A stretch of DNA of 64,000 nucleotides from assembly GCF_003576645.1 (NCBI RefSeq), contig NC_044916.1, forward strand, positions 32,007,691 through 32,071,690, read 5' to 3'. Positions 1-12,632 of this stretch are shown piece by piece; position 1 is the stretch's first letter; the number at the start of each line of letters is the position of its first letter. The notes beneath the pieces were generated by a model. The model was not told where the DNA came from, made no database searches, and saw only the letters and a list, made by a program, of their open reading frames with translations. Position numbers and translations under genes: made by a program. This DNA comes from Ipomoea triloba (taxonomy: Eukaryota > Streptophyta > Magnoliopsida > Solanales > Convolvulaceae).

Positions 1-3000
1 TGGGGTCTCTTGTTTGCTACAGAACTTTCGTACTCATGCTGGTGTTCTAAGGCTTGCACAGAGTGTAATTGATATTCTTTGTCATTATTTCCCTCAATCT
101 ATTGATGCTTTGGCACCAGAGACCAGTCTTATATATGGTGAAGCTCCTGTATTACTTAAGCCTGGCAGTGATGAAAATGCTATTGTAACTATCTTTGGTA
201 ACAGCGGGAGTATTAGTGGGAAAATGGTGGGCTTTGGCGCTGAGCAAGTCATATTAGTGCGTGACGAGTCGGCTAAGAAGGAAGTTTCTGTCTTGGTTGG
301 AAAACAAGCACTTATTCTAACAATAGTTGAATGCAAGGGCTTAGAGTTCCAGGCGAGTGAGATTGCTATAGCATCCAATTCCTTTCTGGTTCTTTTCTCT
401 TTCACTGTTTATTTTGTTTTCATAAACAAATTCAACATTCATTGATTGTTTTCTTTTGGGGGACAGGAATAACAGCGCTATTATGATAATTTTTGCTTGA
501 TCACAAATTTTAATGGAAGACGCTATGTTCTTTGTCCGCCTCCATTGAAATTTGTGATCACATTAACTAGAACTCACATTAACTAGAATGTGTGCTAGAA
601 CTCGTTTTCTTTCTAGTTCTGCTATATTGTCTGACCACTATCATGTATTATTGTAGGATGTACTGCTTTACAACTTCTTTGGTTCTTCACCACTTAGTAA
701 TCAATGGAGAGTAGTATATGAATTTATGAAACAGCGAGATATGCTTGACTCGAGATTTCATCAATGCTTCCCAAGTTTTTGTGAAGCAAGGCATACCATT
801 TTGTGTTCTGAATTAAAGCAGCTCTATGTGGCTATTACTCGAACAAGGCAAAGGTTATGGATCTGTGAAAGTATCGAGGAGTTTTCAAAACCGATGTTTG
901 ATTATTGGATGAAAATGTGCCTTGTGGAGGTAAGGGAGGTTGATGACTCACTTGCACAGGCTATGAGACTGGCAAGCACTCCTGAGCAGTGGAGATCACG
1001 GGGAATTAATGTCAGTTGATCTTCCTTTTCTTTTTTGCTAGTATAATTTTCTATTTTTGTTGATATCTACATGTCTGAGTATAAGCCTATCTCTAGTGCT
1101 GGTTTTTTTTTAAAATCAAAATAAATACCATTCATAGCCTTCTCTGATTAAACATTTAAACTGAACTTTTTGAAGACTTCTAGACTATGCATAATCCAAG
1201 AAACTTATCCACTAGTTTTTACCTTTTTAAACTTCAGGTTTTCTAATAGCAGTGGAATATATTTTATTGTGCAGCTCTTTTGGGAGAAAAACTATGAAAT
1301 GGCTATTATGTGTTTTGAAAGGGCAGGAGAGAGAAACTGGGAGAAAAGAGCTAAAGCTACCAGTCTCAGGGACGCTGCTGATCGTATGCGGGATTCAAAT
1401 CCCAATGTCTCCTGTACCTACTTGAGGGAAGCTGCTGAAATATTTGAGTCTATTGGAAGGTTTGAATCTGCAGCTGAATGTTTTTGTGACCTGAAGGAGT
1501 ATGAACGTGCAGGTATTAATTTTTCCCTCTTCACTTTAAGTTGCATCCTTGTGCTTGGCATGAAGGTATGTTACTGTTAGTGTTTGAAATGGACACATCA
1601 CCAAGACAGGAGCATTCTGAAGCTATGTTTTTTCTATATATTAGCATTGTTACTTGAAATATATCATTTGAATGCTGTTGGTCAATTTTTAATTTCTTCT
1701 ATATTGCAGGAACGATTTATCTGAAGAAGTGTGGCAAAGGTGAACATAAAAAAGCTGCAGTGTGTTTTACAAGGGCTGAACGTTATGAGAGTGCTGCAGA
1801 CATATATGCAAAACACAATTGTTTCTCCGAGTGTTTGTCAGTTTGCAGAAAGGGACACCTATATGATATGGGATTGAAATATGTAGAATACTGGAAACAA
1901 CATGCTCAAGAAAGAGGGATAGAAATAGATGGAATTGAACAGGAATTTCTTGAAAGCTGTGCATCTGATTTCTTTGAGCACAATGATAGGAAATCAATGA
2001 TGAAGTTTGTTAAAGCTTTTAAGTCGTTAGACCATAAGCGTAGGTTCTTGAAGCCTCTGGATTGTCTAGACGAATTGTTATTGTTAGAGGAGGAGTCTGG
2101 CAATTTTGCTGAAGCTGCAGAACTTGCAAAACTGAAAGGAGATCTTTTACGAGAGGCAGATCTGCTAGGTAAAGCTGGAAATTTCAGCAAGGCATCCTCA
2201 CGCATCCTTTGGTATGTGCTTGCCAACTCTTTGTGGGTGCGTGGATGCTGTGCAGCCTGGCCCCTGAAGAAATTTGAATCTAAGGATGAACTCTTGAAAA
2301 AGGCCATTTTGTTTGCAAGTAATGAATCTGATGCCTTCTATGAATCTGTTTGTACTGAGGCAAAGGTCTTATCACATGATCCAAGTAATTTGTGTGAATT
2401 GAGACGTGCTTCAAGTGCTTTGCAGAAATGTGGGAGTCTCAAAGGTGAAATTTTGTGTCTAAGAAAAATTATTGATGTTCACACTCAAATTAATGCCACA
2501 AAGTACTCATGGGAAGACAAGCTTCCTTTTGACCTGAAGTACCCAGATGACACCATGTTCTGTGACCAACTCTCTGTTGGAACCCTGTGTCACTTTTGGA
2601 ATCTATGGAAGAGATATATCTTAGACGTTCTTGAGTCCCTTAACTGTCTTGGGGTACAGGATTTTGGTAAATATAAAGGCTACGGGGAGTTCTGCCTGGA
2701 TTATTTTGGTGTGCGGCGACAGTATTCTGATATGAAAGTGAGCTATCTTCTGTTAAATCCTGATGCTGAATGGGTTAAAAAGGTCAATCAAAGTTTCTTG
2801 AGGCAGAGCAAAAATATGGTCTCAATTGATGTTAGACATTTCATAATTGCTGCACGGAATTACTGGCAGAATGAAGTTCTCTCTGTAGGCCTTAAGGTTC
2901 TGGAAACCCTTGAATCGCTTTATAGCTTTTCCATGAGGTCGCCGTCTCTGTTCAGCCAAAGCATGTGCCTGGTAAATATATATGCCATTGCCAGCGACCT

Positions 3001-5009
3001 GCACTGCAAGAATTATGATGCAAAACTGCGAAAGTTCTTCGAACTTTCAATGCAGTACTTAGAAAAAGTTTTTCCTTTTGATTACCAGAAGCCTTTGGAG
3101 GAAAACATAATTTCTTTAAGAGGAACACAGGTCTCCAGACAGTTACTTGAAGAATGTATTGTTAATGATCTTAGTAGAAAAGGTGAACTTACACTTGGGC
3201 AGATTGGACGGTTGATGATGATATGGCTTGGGTCTGCTGAACCTGCAGATGAACTGTGCTGTAAAATTTTTGAAAGAACCCGAGAAGATTCGAATTGGAA
3301 AGCTTTCATTAACATACTGAGGAGTGTTAGAGAGCCTAAAAATGAAACAGCATCAGCTGGTTCTCAAGAGGCTTCACCTGTAGATCCATGTAAAGCAGGT
3401 TTTCTTTTGGTTTCCAGATTCCATGAAGCTTTGAACGAAACTTATCAAATCCATTGGCAGAACATTTATGACTACATATCTCCTCACTGCTTCTTATATC
3501 TGGTTGAACGTTTCCTGATCTTGGCATTCTGCTCGAGTGGTTTCTTTTACACAACAAAATCCTCTTTTCTTGAGTGGTTGATTTTTCAGAAACCAGGTGT
3601 CAATGTGATTGCAGGTTTTCCAACAAGATTGCCGTCTAGTGAAATGTTCTATAAGTCCATCACTTCCATGGTGCATTGGCTCCTCTTCCACAAAATCGAG
3701 ACAGCTCGTTGGATTGAGAAGTCTAAAATTCAATTCAGAAACTATCATAAGTTGCTGGTTTTGAGGTTGGTGGTCATTCTTTGCTCACTGTGCATGAACA
3801 CGTCCTCTGTGGAACCTCGGGATGCTCTCACTCATGCTTTAAAGACTCCATATATTTCTTCTGAGCTACCGAGAGAATTCAATGCAGTGTTCAGACGTGG
3901 AGGGAAGCACACTGCATTCGTAGATAGAGTAAAAATTGCTGAAGCTCTGAGAGTTCTCGGAAATCCTGCTTTGCTCGTGAACTTGAAAGAAAATACTCCT
4001 ACCTCTGTGTGTCCCAACACCTTTTATTTAGGCATACACCCAAATTCTTGCAGAGAGGACATCATCGAAATGCTGTTCCCAAGGAAAAGCGTTACTTCTG
4101 CAGTGCAGAAATCCATGAAGAACTCGTGTTGTGTGCTTCCCCTGATTGCAGACAAGACTTCATTGTTGCCATCTCCAGACAAAGCCTCCAAGCAAAATCA
4201 GGCCCAGAAGGATGAAGAAGTTAAAAGCACCCTGCAAATGAAATGGCACATTTTGGAGGAAGAATTAGTTTCCTCCAGGACTGAAGAGACTGAAAATGAA
4301 GGGAAGGCGAGAATCTGGACAACTACTACTTGCTTTAAATCATCAGAGGTACTATCAAACCTTAATTTCTTGCTAATAATGAAAGCCCGTTAATTTTATA
4401 CATGTCTGTGCTAGCATTCATTATCTTTAATTAATTGTAATGCTGAGATGTTTTTTCTTTGTTTTGTTCAAAGGACTTGAATGAATGCATACAATTCACG
4501 ACTGCCGTGGTTAATTACATGTCTGGGAAGGAAACTCAATCTGGGGAAGATGCAGATATGCTGAAGGAAGCCGAAAGCATGCTTCAAGAATTGAAAGAAC
4601 TGTCAGACAAGTTGAATACAAGGTTAGTTTGTTAATAAACACCTAGTTTAAATTCAGTGCCTAGAGTGGAAACAGATGGGGTCTCATGTGTTGATTTTAC
4701 AGTTGTGTGGACGAGGAGGAAAAGCGAGCAGACGTGGTCAAATTGCAGAAGAGCTTGCAGTCGAGGAAGCCTAGATTGGAAGCTTTCTTGAACAACATCG
4801 TTGTGGGGAAGGACGGTGGTGAGGTTACGTTTGTGGATTCAGAACGTGACGGGGCTGCAAACCAGGGATCGGCTGAGGTTGTCGACGAGGATGCCGGTAA
4901 TGTGGTGTCGGAGAGCGGCGGCGTGAAGAATGAGGGTGAGCGCAATAAAGCGAAGGCGAAGAACAAGTCCAAGAAACGCAAGGGAAAAGGTGGCCGCGGC
5001 GGGAGGTGA
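1..5009 (+). CDS. C-terminal part of a UvrD-like helicase / TPR protein (TRANK1-like), 5' end outside window
   Basis: Partial gene. Coding exons read as 23-352, 657-1010, 1275-1512, 1710-4348, 4474-4622 and 4703-5009, ending in TGA; they sum to 4017 nt in one frame (1338 residues in the window). Exon 1 opens with NFRTHAGV, a UvrD/Rep superfamily-1 motif IV-type segment. CKGLEFQ|DVLLYNFF (motif V) spans the first intron and VAITRTRQRLW (motif VI) lies near residue 168. After the helicase come degenerate TPR/SNAP-like helical repeats (NYEMAIMCFERAGE, YLREAAEIFESIGRFESAAE, AAVCFTRAERYESAADIY), then a long alpha-rich region without a motif I recognise. The tail is acidic and then strongly basic (KNKSKKRKGKGGRGGR), perhaps a nuclear or nucleic-acid-binding tail. 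In plants this family usually carries an upstream Sen1-like helicase half, which here would lie left of the window. Function is inferred as nucleic-acid unwinding; substrate unknown. The first intron uses a GC donor. Confidence 0.8.
353..656 (+). other. GC-AG intron within helicase motif V
   Basis: The exon ends CAG at 352 and the intron starts GCGAGTGA, with the acceptor TTGTAG at 656. Joining gives CKGLEFQ-DVLLYNFF in frame, the expected motif V of UvrD-type helicases, and no GT donor nearby preserves that motif. GC donors are a known minor class of U2 introns. Confidence 0.7.
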
Positions 5010-6396
5010 TGCTTCCTTGCGTTGGAACCATTTTAATTCCCTTCCTTGTGTAAAAGTATAACCTTTCCTTTTTGTTGCATGCTACTTTGGGAATTTATAT
5101 AATTCATAATTTCAAGAAGAACTCGATGGGTTTCATTCCATGCAATCTTAGAGAGTAATTCCCAGAGTTGCGTTGGATAGTGGTCTCCTAAACAAGTTGC
5201 AATCGTTTAAATATAAACTAATATACGTAATAACTTAATGTTGTAGAGACAAATTAAATAATGGAATGTAGGAAAATATCTTCTGAAAAATATTTTTAGA
5301 AAATGAGCTATTTTCATAAAACAGTTCCATTTACAATGTTTGGTTACATTCTGGAAAGCCGTATTTGTGTGTATAAGATTGTATAATTTTACATTTTAAT
5401 TGTTTTTAAATATAAAAAATTATAATAATATGAAAAATAATGATATTTATTTTAAAAAGTAAAAAGAAAGGTTCCAGGGGATTAGTTTCCGTCGGAAATC
5501 AGTCCGCCAGAATCCAGAGGGCCAAAGATTTGGCTATTTTGGCCAAAAAGTCACGGAAGCCAATTCTGAAAAATGACTTTCGGAAAAAATTCTCCTGAAA
5601 AATTGCCTGATTTTTCATGATCAACGAAAATTGACCGCATTTTCTAAGTGTTTCCAAACACACCCTTAAAGCATATATACTAGATGCATACCACTAAAAC
5701 CTCAAACCAAGCTTCCACACTTGGCCACATTGTTGCATTAAGCTTTACCTACTCTTCAGACAGGCATGTGGGACTTACATTTGTGGTCAACGTTTGAAAA
5801 AAAATAAATTAACAAATGCATGTGAGACTTGCTTTTCTGACCTTAAACGCAAGTCCCAAATATTCTTTTTTCATTTCAGTTCAGTTTTTTAAAATCGCCC
5901 TATTTTAATTATTTTTTTAGAAAAAGCTTCCCATTTCACTCTTTTGACAGACAGAGTGATTGCAATAGAAAAACTGAAAAAGAGTAGATTGAAAGCTTGA
6001 AGACTGTAGAAGACATTCGGCTTTCGCTTTCATTTCCATTGACTAAGTGAATAGATAATTGTGATGGACGTTATTATGGATGTAGTAGTGGTCTCGAGGT
6101 GTAAGTAGAACGGATTTCCCAGCAGGAAATAGGAACGAACTTTGTCCATTTTGAAGAATCCTTTATATATATTCGTCACCTTTTCACATATTCCCAATCT
6201 TCTCTCTCCTTCTACCATTTGTTAGTCCAAGGACTGGGACACCACCTTTCATGCACGATTGCACGAACGCCTTTAGTTTTAGCACTCGTTGAAATTTGGG
6301 GCTTATTTTTGCTGTTTCTTTATTTGTGATCTGAAGCAAAATATCTTGCATTCAATTCTCTACTTCATTCCGTTATTCTCTGTACTCAGCGAAGAA
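5010..6396. other. intergenic spacer with a possible MITE
   Basis: 3' UTR of the first helicase gene, then AT-rich spacer and the leader of the next gene. About 5240-5670 looks like an old non-autonomous element: it has a TGTTTGGTTACATTCTGGAAAG-type left part and a TTTCCAAACACACCC right end, with GAAAA-rich internal repeats. No clear target-site duplication was found. The segment near 5690-5740 (CCAAGCTTCCACACTTGGCC) recurs at about 11597-11640 downstream of the second helicase gene, so the tandem duplication extends into the flank. Confidence 0.5.
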
Positions 6397-9300
6397 ATGG
6401 AGAGGGTTTCCTCTTCTTGGCCCAAAGGTGACTTCACTGATATTGTGTTTTCATGGACTCTGGAACAAATTTTTAACGACAATCTGTACAAAGACCAGGT
6501 ATCAATTGCTACTCTCTTTTCAAACCGAATATGGATCTCCTTTCAATTGCTACTATTGTTGCTAGTATGAGTGTATGACTGCATTCATTCTTGCACTGTA
6601 GTGTTACCATTGAATATTTGGATGCTCGTATTCATCGCGGACTTGTTTTTTCTTTTGCTCTTCATAGGTCGAGAAGATTCCAGAAACATTCACTTCAGCG
6701 GAGCATTATCTAGGTTCTTTCTTATATCCTTTATTGGAGGAAACACGTGCTGAGCTTGCAGCTTCTATGGAAGTAATGGACAAAGCACCGTATGCTGAAG
6801 TGATCGCCCTTGATGGAGCGAAGAGACACGGGGAGCCTCTGTATAATGTTAATGTGGACGTTTGGAAAAATAGAGTGCGTGATGAAAGAGAGCCATACAG
6901 AACATTGCCTGGAGATATTGTTGTAATCGCTGATAATAGACCGGTGAGTGCTTCTGATTTGAATCGAGCTGGGTGGAACTGGACACTTGCTTCAGTAGTT
7001 AGTATCGTGGATGATGAGGATGATGATGCCAATATCTCTACAAATTTTGAAGTGAAAATGCCGACTGATCTCACTGCCAATCTTGAAAAATATGAAGGAT
7101 TCCACATTGTGTTCTTAGAAAACATCACAACACATAAAAGGATTTGGAATGCATTGCAAAAGAGGAAAAACATGAAGATTATTGACACAGTTTTGGACGC
7201 ATATGGTGAGGTATGTGGTGTTGTTGGTTTACTGATATACTCTGTGTTACTCACTTTGATTTTTACTTCAGCTCATTCCATTTATAAAGTATGTCTTCAT
7301 AAACCTTTTCATTCTGGTGATATTTGTTGCACTCAAGGTTCTATCATTCTCAACCTACAATATTGATGCTTAATTCTTGCTTTTTGGTTTTTTAAATGAT
7401 TTCGATTGATCTTTGAATAGGCTGAGGAGAAATGTTGTCTCTGCTCTCCACATGCTGATAATATTGGTTCCACTGAAAGCATTGGAACTAGCATGTTCTC
7501 CAAACTGAATGAATCACAAGCTAATGCAGTACTGACTTGCCTTGAAAGGGTGAAATGTGACCAAATATCGCATGTTGATCTCATATGGGGTCCTCCTGGT
7601 ACTGGAAAGACAAGTACTATTAGCATACTGCTTTTTATGCTCTTGAAAAAGAACTACAGAACACTTGTTTGTGCACCTACAAATGTGGCAATAACACAGG
7701 TGGCCTCTCGTGTGGTTAAGTTGGTATATGAGTCTTTTAAAGATGAACCTTTGAAGGAAAATTTGTTATGTCCAGTGGGTGATGTGCTCTTATTTGGAAA
7801 CAAGGATAGATTAAAGCTGGGTGTAGGCACTGAGGAGATATTTCTAGACTATCGTGTTGACAAGCTTTATGAGTGTTTGGGGCTGAAGGGTTGGAGAAAC
7901 TGCATTCTTTCAACAATTCGTTTTCTTGAGGATTGTGTTTCTGATTATGAAATATATGTGGAAAATGAATTGATAAAAATGAGAGAGTTGAGGGACAAAG
8001 GTAAAACATTGGAAGAAAGTGCACACCCTAAATCTTTTGCCGAGTTTATTAAATCGTGCTCTGAAGGTACAGTATCTCCCCTCAAAAGGTGCATGCTTAT
8101 ACTGTGTTCTCATTTACCCAGGCATTTCATTCAAGAAAGAAATTTCCAAGCTATCATTTCCCTGATATGCCTACTGGATTCCCTAAATGGAATGTTATTT
8201 CAGGAGGTTATGGGATCTGAAGAATTGAACAGTGCTTTTTCACAACCAGTAATCTCTGATGTTTCCCCTGAGTCATTTGCAGATAAATCTTCCTTGGTAT
8301 GCTTGAGAAGCCAGTGCCTCTCTTTGCTGAAAACTCTTCTACATTCTTTAGGAGAACTTGATCTTCCATATGCATCAAATAAATACTTGATAAGGGATTT
8401 GTGTTTAAAGACATCGACCTTGGTTTTCTGCACTACTTCTAGTTCATATAAGATACACTCAATCAAGATGGAGCCGTTCAACGTACTGGTCATTGATGAA
8501 GCTGCCCAGTTGAGGGAATGTGAATCAGTAATTCCACTTCATCTTCCTGGTCTGAAGCATGTAATTCTTGTAGGCGATGAGTGCCAATTACAGGCAACCG
8601 TTCACAGCAAAGTGAGTATTCCATTCTTTTAAGCTATAGTACTCCCTAACTGGCATCTGATTACTGACAGCTTGTTGACATGATAAACATGGAAAATTGT
8701 TATTAGGTGTCTTATGAAGCTTGTTTTGGAAGAAGCTTGTATGAAAGGTTAAGTTCATTGGGTCATTCAAAACTCATGCTTAATGTGCAATACCGTATGC
8801 ATCCAGCAATCAGTTATTTCCCAAATGTGAGTTTCTATCATGGTCAAGTCCAAGATGCTGAAAATGTGAAAGGCAAAACCTATGAGAGAAAGTATCTTCA
8901 GGGAAGAATGTATGGTCTATATTCTTTTATAAGCATCCCCTGTGGAAAAGAAGAATTGGATGATATTGGGCATAGCAGAAGAAATATGGTTGAGGTGGCT
9001 TTAGTAATTAAGATAGTGAAGGACTTGTACGAATGTAAGTGTACTTTTTGTTTATGGTTTTTTGCCATCAATTATGTTATATTTTCTATTACCCCCCTAC
9101 TCTTTTCCCATTTGCTAATATATCCTCACTGATGCTAAAATTCAGAGTGTGATTATGAGTTAATATTTGTTAGCTTGTACAAAGTAAACCTAAATACCTA
9201 ATTGAAGTGAAACATGTTACTTTCTATTTTGTATTTATTTTACTGACTTATCTTCTTAAGCATGGCAATTTCGTTAAGTTTTCATGTAATGTTTTAACTA

Positions 9301-11082
9301 TTTTTTTTTCTCAAAACCTTATTTACACAGTTTGGCGTAGCACAGGACAGAAGCTTAGTGTTGGTGTTATATCTCCTTATACTGCTCAAGTTGTCACCAT
9401 AAAAGATACTATTGGCAGAAAGTATGACAACCTTAATGGGTTTGCAATTAAGGTGAAGTCTATTGATGGGTTCCAGGGTGGAGAAGAAGATATCATAATT
9501 ATATCAACAGTGAGATTTAATAGTAGTGGCTCCATTGGTTTTATGAAAAGTTTGCAAAGAACTAATGTTGCTCTGACCAGGGCAAGGTATTGGCTATCTT
9601 CTGATCTTTCTAATTTGAAACTGACAATCCTTAAAAGTGTCTAATAACTATTTCTTCTGTTTCTTCTATGCACTGTTTGTGGATCTTGGGAAATGAAAGG
9701 ATACTATTTGATAGCAATTCAGTTTGGAAAGGATTAGTTCTAGATGCAAAGGATCGTCAGTGCCTCTTCTTTGCTGATGAAGACAGTGGTCTGTTGAAAA
9801 CTATTTTAGATGTCATGAAAGAACTGGATCAACTTGATGATTTGCTCAATGCAGATAGTATTGTATTCAAAAGTCAAAGATGGAAGGTAAACAGATTTGA
9901 TTGCTTGATCCTATTGTTGCCAAACGTTTGGTCTCAACGATGTAAAATTTGACTGCTTTAGCATTTGTTTGTCATTACATTCAACATATCCACTCTGCCT
10001 AATTGTTGTAAGGCAAATTTGTCTTTTTGGGTAAATTAGAGGGGGATGTAGGGAGTTGACCTTTAATGTGTTTCTTACACTTAATGCTTCAACTATATAT
10101 GTGGTGTTTGAATCGAATGAGTTTGAGGATACTTTGAATTGCTATGTTTTTAATTTTTATCTTAATGCAATCACCTTTTTTTTTTTTTTTAATAATTTCT
10201 TTTCCATTTTTCATCTAGTCTAGAGTCCCACATTGAAAACATAAGAGAGAACATATGGGTTTATAAGGTCATGGATTACACTAGTTATTTGAGTGGTTTC
10301 AGCCTTTTAGTTTGGTTTGGCCCATGTGCAATATAGCCTAGTTGTGTGACCTTGGCGCAATTTTAGATTATAACTCATCTATCCGGTGTTTATCTTTTCG
10401 ATTTTAGTATGCTTCCTAATTGTCTAAGGTTAGTAGGTACTAATGCCATTTTGGATATTATTTATATTTTCCTTTCCTTGTGTTGTTAGGTTCTTTTAAA
10501 TGACAATTTCAAAAGATCATTTAAAAACTTGGTGACATCTAGCATGAAAATGGCAGTGCTTAATCTTTTAATTAAGCTTGCTGGTGGATGGAGACCTAAG
10601 AGAAAAGGTGTGGATTTGGTGTGTGAAACTTCATCACAGATTGTGAAGCAGTTTAAGGTTGAAGGGTACTATATAGTCTGCACCATTGACATTCAGAAGG
10701 AGACGAAATACACACAAGTGTTTAGGGCCTGGGATTTATTGTCTCTTGATGGGGCTCGAAAATTATTGAAACGTCTTGATGACATGTTTGCTAGGTATAC
10801 TGATGATTTTATCAATTTGTGCAAGCAGAAGTGCCTAGATGGGTATGTTGGTTTCTACATATCCTATCATACCTGCAATGAGAATTCTCGTTGGGAATTA
10901 TAGTGTTACATTCTACATTGTTTAAAGATATGACAACTCTTCTAAATTGCTTTTATTTTTTGCCCAGGGACTTGGAAGTTCCAAAATCTTGGCCAGCTTC
11001 TTTAGATCTTGTAAGGTTCAAGAATCGTGGTGAAAGATTGGCTGACAGCTCAAATGACTGTGTGGTGGATGGTGAAGAATGA
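6397..11082 (+). CDS. Sen1/Upf1-like SF1 helicase, truncated relative of the TRANK1-like family; splicing of one intron doubtful
   Basis: Exons read as 6397-6498, 6668-7210, 7421-8611, 8707-9034, 9331-9586, about 9671 or 9700-9886, 10490-10842 and 10968-11082 (TGA). This gives roughly 1024-1034 residues. The start [12 protein letters not shown] is a typical N-terminus of this plant family. Superfamily-1B motifs are in order: Walker [10 protein letters not shown] (about residue 271), Walker B VIDEAAQL (about 572), motif [29 protein letters not shown] and [10 protein letters not shown]-terminal block with [13 protein letters not shown] and LEVPKSW follows, as in the plant proteins that continue into a UvrD half. 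Here the protein stops instead, and the stop lies inside DNA homologous to the basic tail of the upstream gene. The intron after NVALTRAR lacks an AG at the expected acceptor, so the gene may be mis-spliced or decaying. Presumed nuclear RNA/DNA helicase. Confidence 0.75.
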
Positions 11083-11250
11083 GGGTGAGCGCAATAAAGC
11101 GAAGGCGAAGAACAAGTCCAAGAAACGCAAGGGAAAAGGTGGCCGCGGGAGATGATGCTTCCTTGCTTGGTTGCGTTGGAACCATTTTAATTCCCTTCTA
11201 TGTGTAAAACCCTTCCCTTTTGTTTCATCGCATGCTACTTTGGGGATTAT
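11072..11250 (+). repeat. duplicated 3' end of the helicase gene pair (second copy)
   Basis: From 11072 the DNA repeats 4923-5095 almost base for base: the basic-tail coding sequence, the stop region and the start of the 3' UTR (GGAACCATTTTAATTCCCTT, GCATGCTACTTTGGG). In the upstream gene it is read as [16 protein letters not shown]. In the second gene the frame is shifted and gives an immediate TGA at 11080, so the tail is now untranslated 3' UTR. Confidence 0.9.
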
Positions 11251-11739
11251 ATTTTTTCATAATTACATAAAGAATAATCAGTCCCTTTTTTTTTAAACCT
11301 TTATTTGATGAATTTGATGAAAGTCGGGGTCAATCATGCATCAACCTTAACGATGACCTAGAATATACAGAACTGATCTCCTTACAGGGTGTATAATGCA
11401 TGTGCACCCTGGTGCAGGATATAACGATCCGTGATTATTATTAGTATATTAACCAACTCCCAATCAAGTTGGTATATTTATTAGAATACTTAATCACCTA
11501 AAAAAACAAGTCGTACTTCTTTAAAACTAATCTAATGCATCACTTACTACTATAGGAACAAATGTTAAACATAAAGCACACTAACGAACTACATACCACT
11601 AGAATCTCGAGCCAAGCTTCCACACTTAGCCACATCAAAACCCCTTTTTGTAGCACATGCTCACATTTGGCTTAGCCCATCCTTCTTACAATGACAAATT
11701 ATACTATGGATCATGTATATCATAGTTTAAAAATAACTT

Positions 11740-12215
11740 TAAGATTATGTATCTGTTGTTGACACATTTTGTACTTGCAGTTAACAATTTTTGTACCTGT
11801 AGGCTGTAGTTATCATATTATGTGTCAGCAATTATCAAGTTATGTGTTTACATATATAGAAATTGTTAACTACAGGTACAAAATGTGTTAATTGAAGATA
11901 TTTTGTATCAGGGTTCACAAATGCAATGTGAACCCTGGTTCATGGTATAACAATTGAATTGGGATACCATGGATCAGGGTCTACCTTGCATTGTAGACCT
12001 TGGTTCAAAAATAATTTTCAGATTTTGTATCTATAATTGGCACGCTCTGTACATACAGTTGACAGTTTCTATACCTACAGCTATCATACTATGTGTAAAT
12101 AATTGTCAAGTTATTTGTTTACATGTATAGAAACTGTTAACTATAGGTATAGAATATGTTAATTTGAAATACATAATTTTTTTTATCAGGGTTCACAATG
12201 CAATATGAATCTTGG
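11740..12215. repeat. two diverged copies of a hairpin-forming element
   Basis: Copy 1 is about 11740-11945 and copy 2 about 12000-12215. Each contains arms complementary to each other (for example ACACATTTTGTACTTGCAG near 11761 against CTACAGGTACAAAATGTGTT near 11871) separated by about 80 bp, and ends with a CAGGGTTCACAATGCAAT-type segment. This is MITE-like, non-coding structure. The rest of 11283-12440 is AT-rich spacer without a gene that I can see. Confidence 0.6.
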
Positions 12216-12632
12216 TCGATGGTATAAGGAATTGTAAGGAGGTCCAAAATCGTCATTTAAATGGGCCTAAGTTAATGGATCAGATTTTTTTGTAGGCCCA
12301 TGTGGAAGAAATTTAATTAGACTTCCATTTATAACCCCGGTTCAGAACGTTAGCGAGCCGGGATCCGTTTAAAGTATTTGTAACGCATGGATACATCCAT
12401 CCAGAAGCACAGGGCGTACAAAGACTTCCATGCACGGCATACGTGTCAGGCTCTGATTGGAAGGTTTCAGAAAGGTTGACTTCTCTTCGTCGTTGTAGCC
12501 AATCACGCTCGCTGTTTCGCCTTATTTCGAATCCACAATTTAAGCACAGGCTGAACCCTCACCACTCTCCCCTCCTACCCCTCCGCTCTGGCGCAGTCTC
12601 TGTCTCTCTGCTCCTTTTCCTGAACGATTTTC

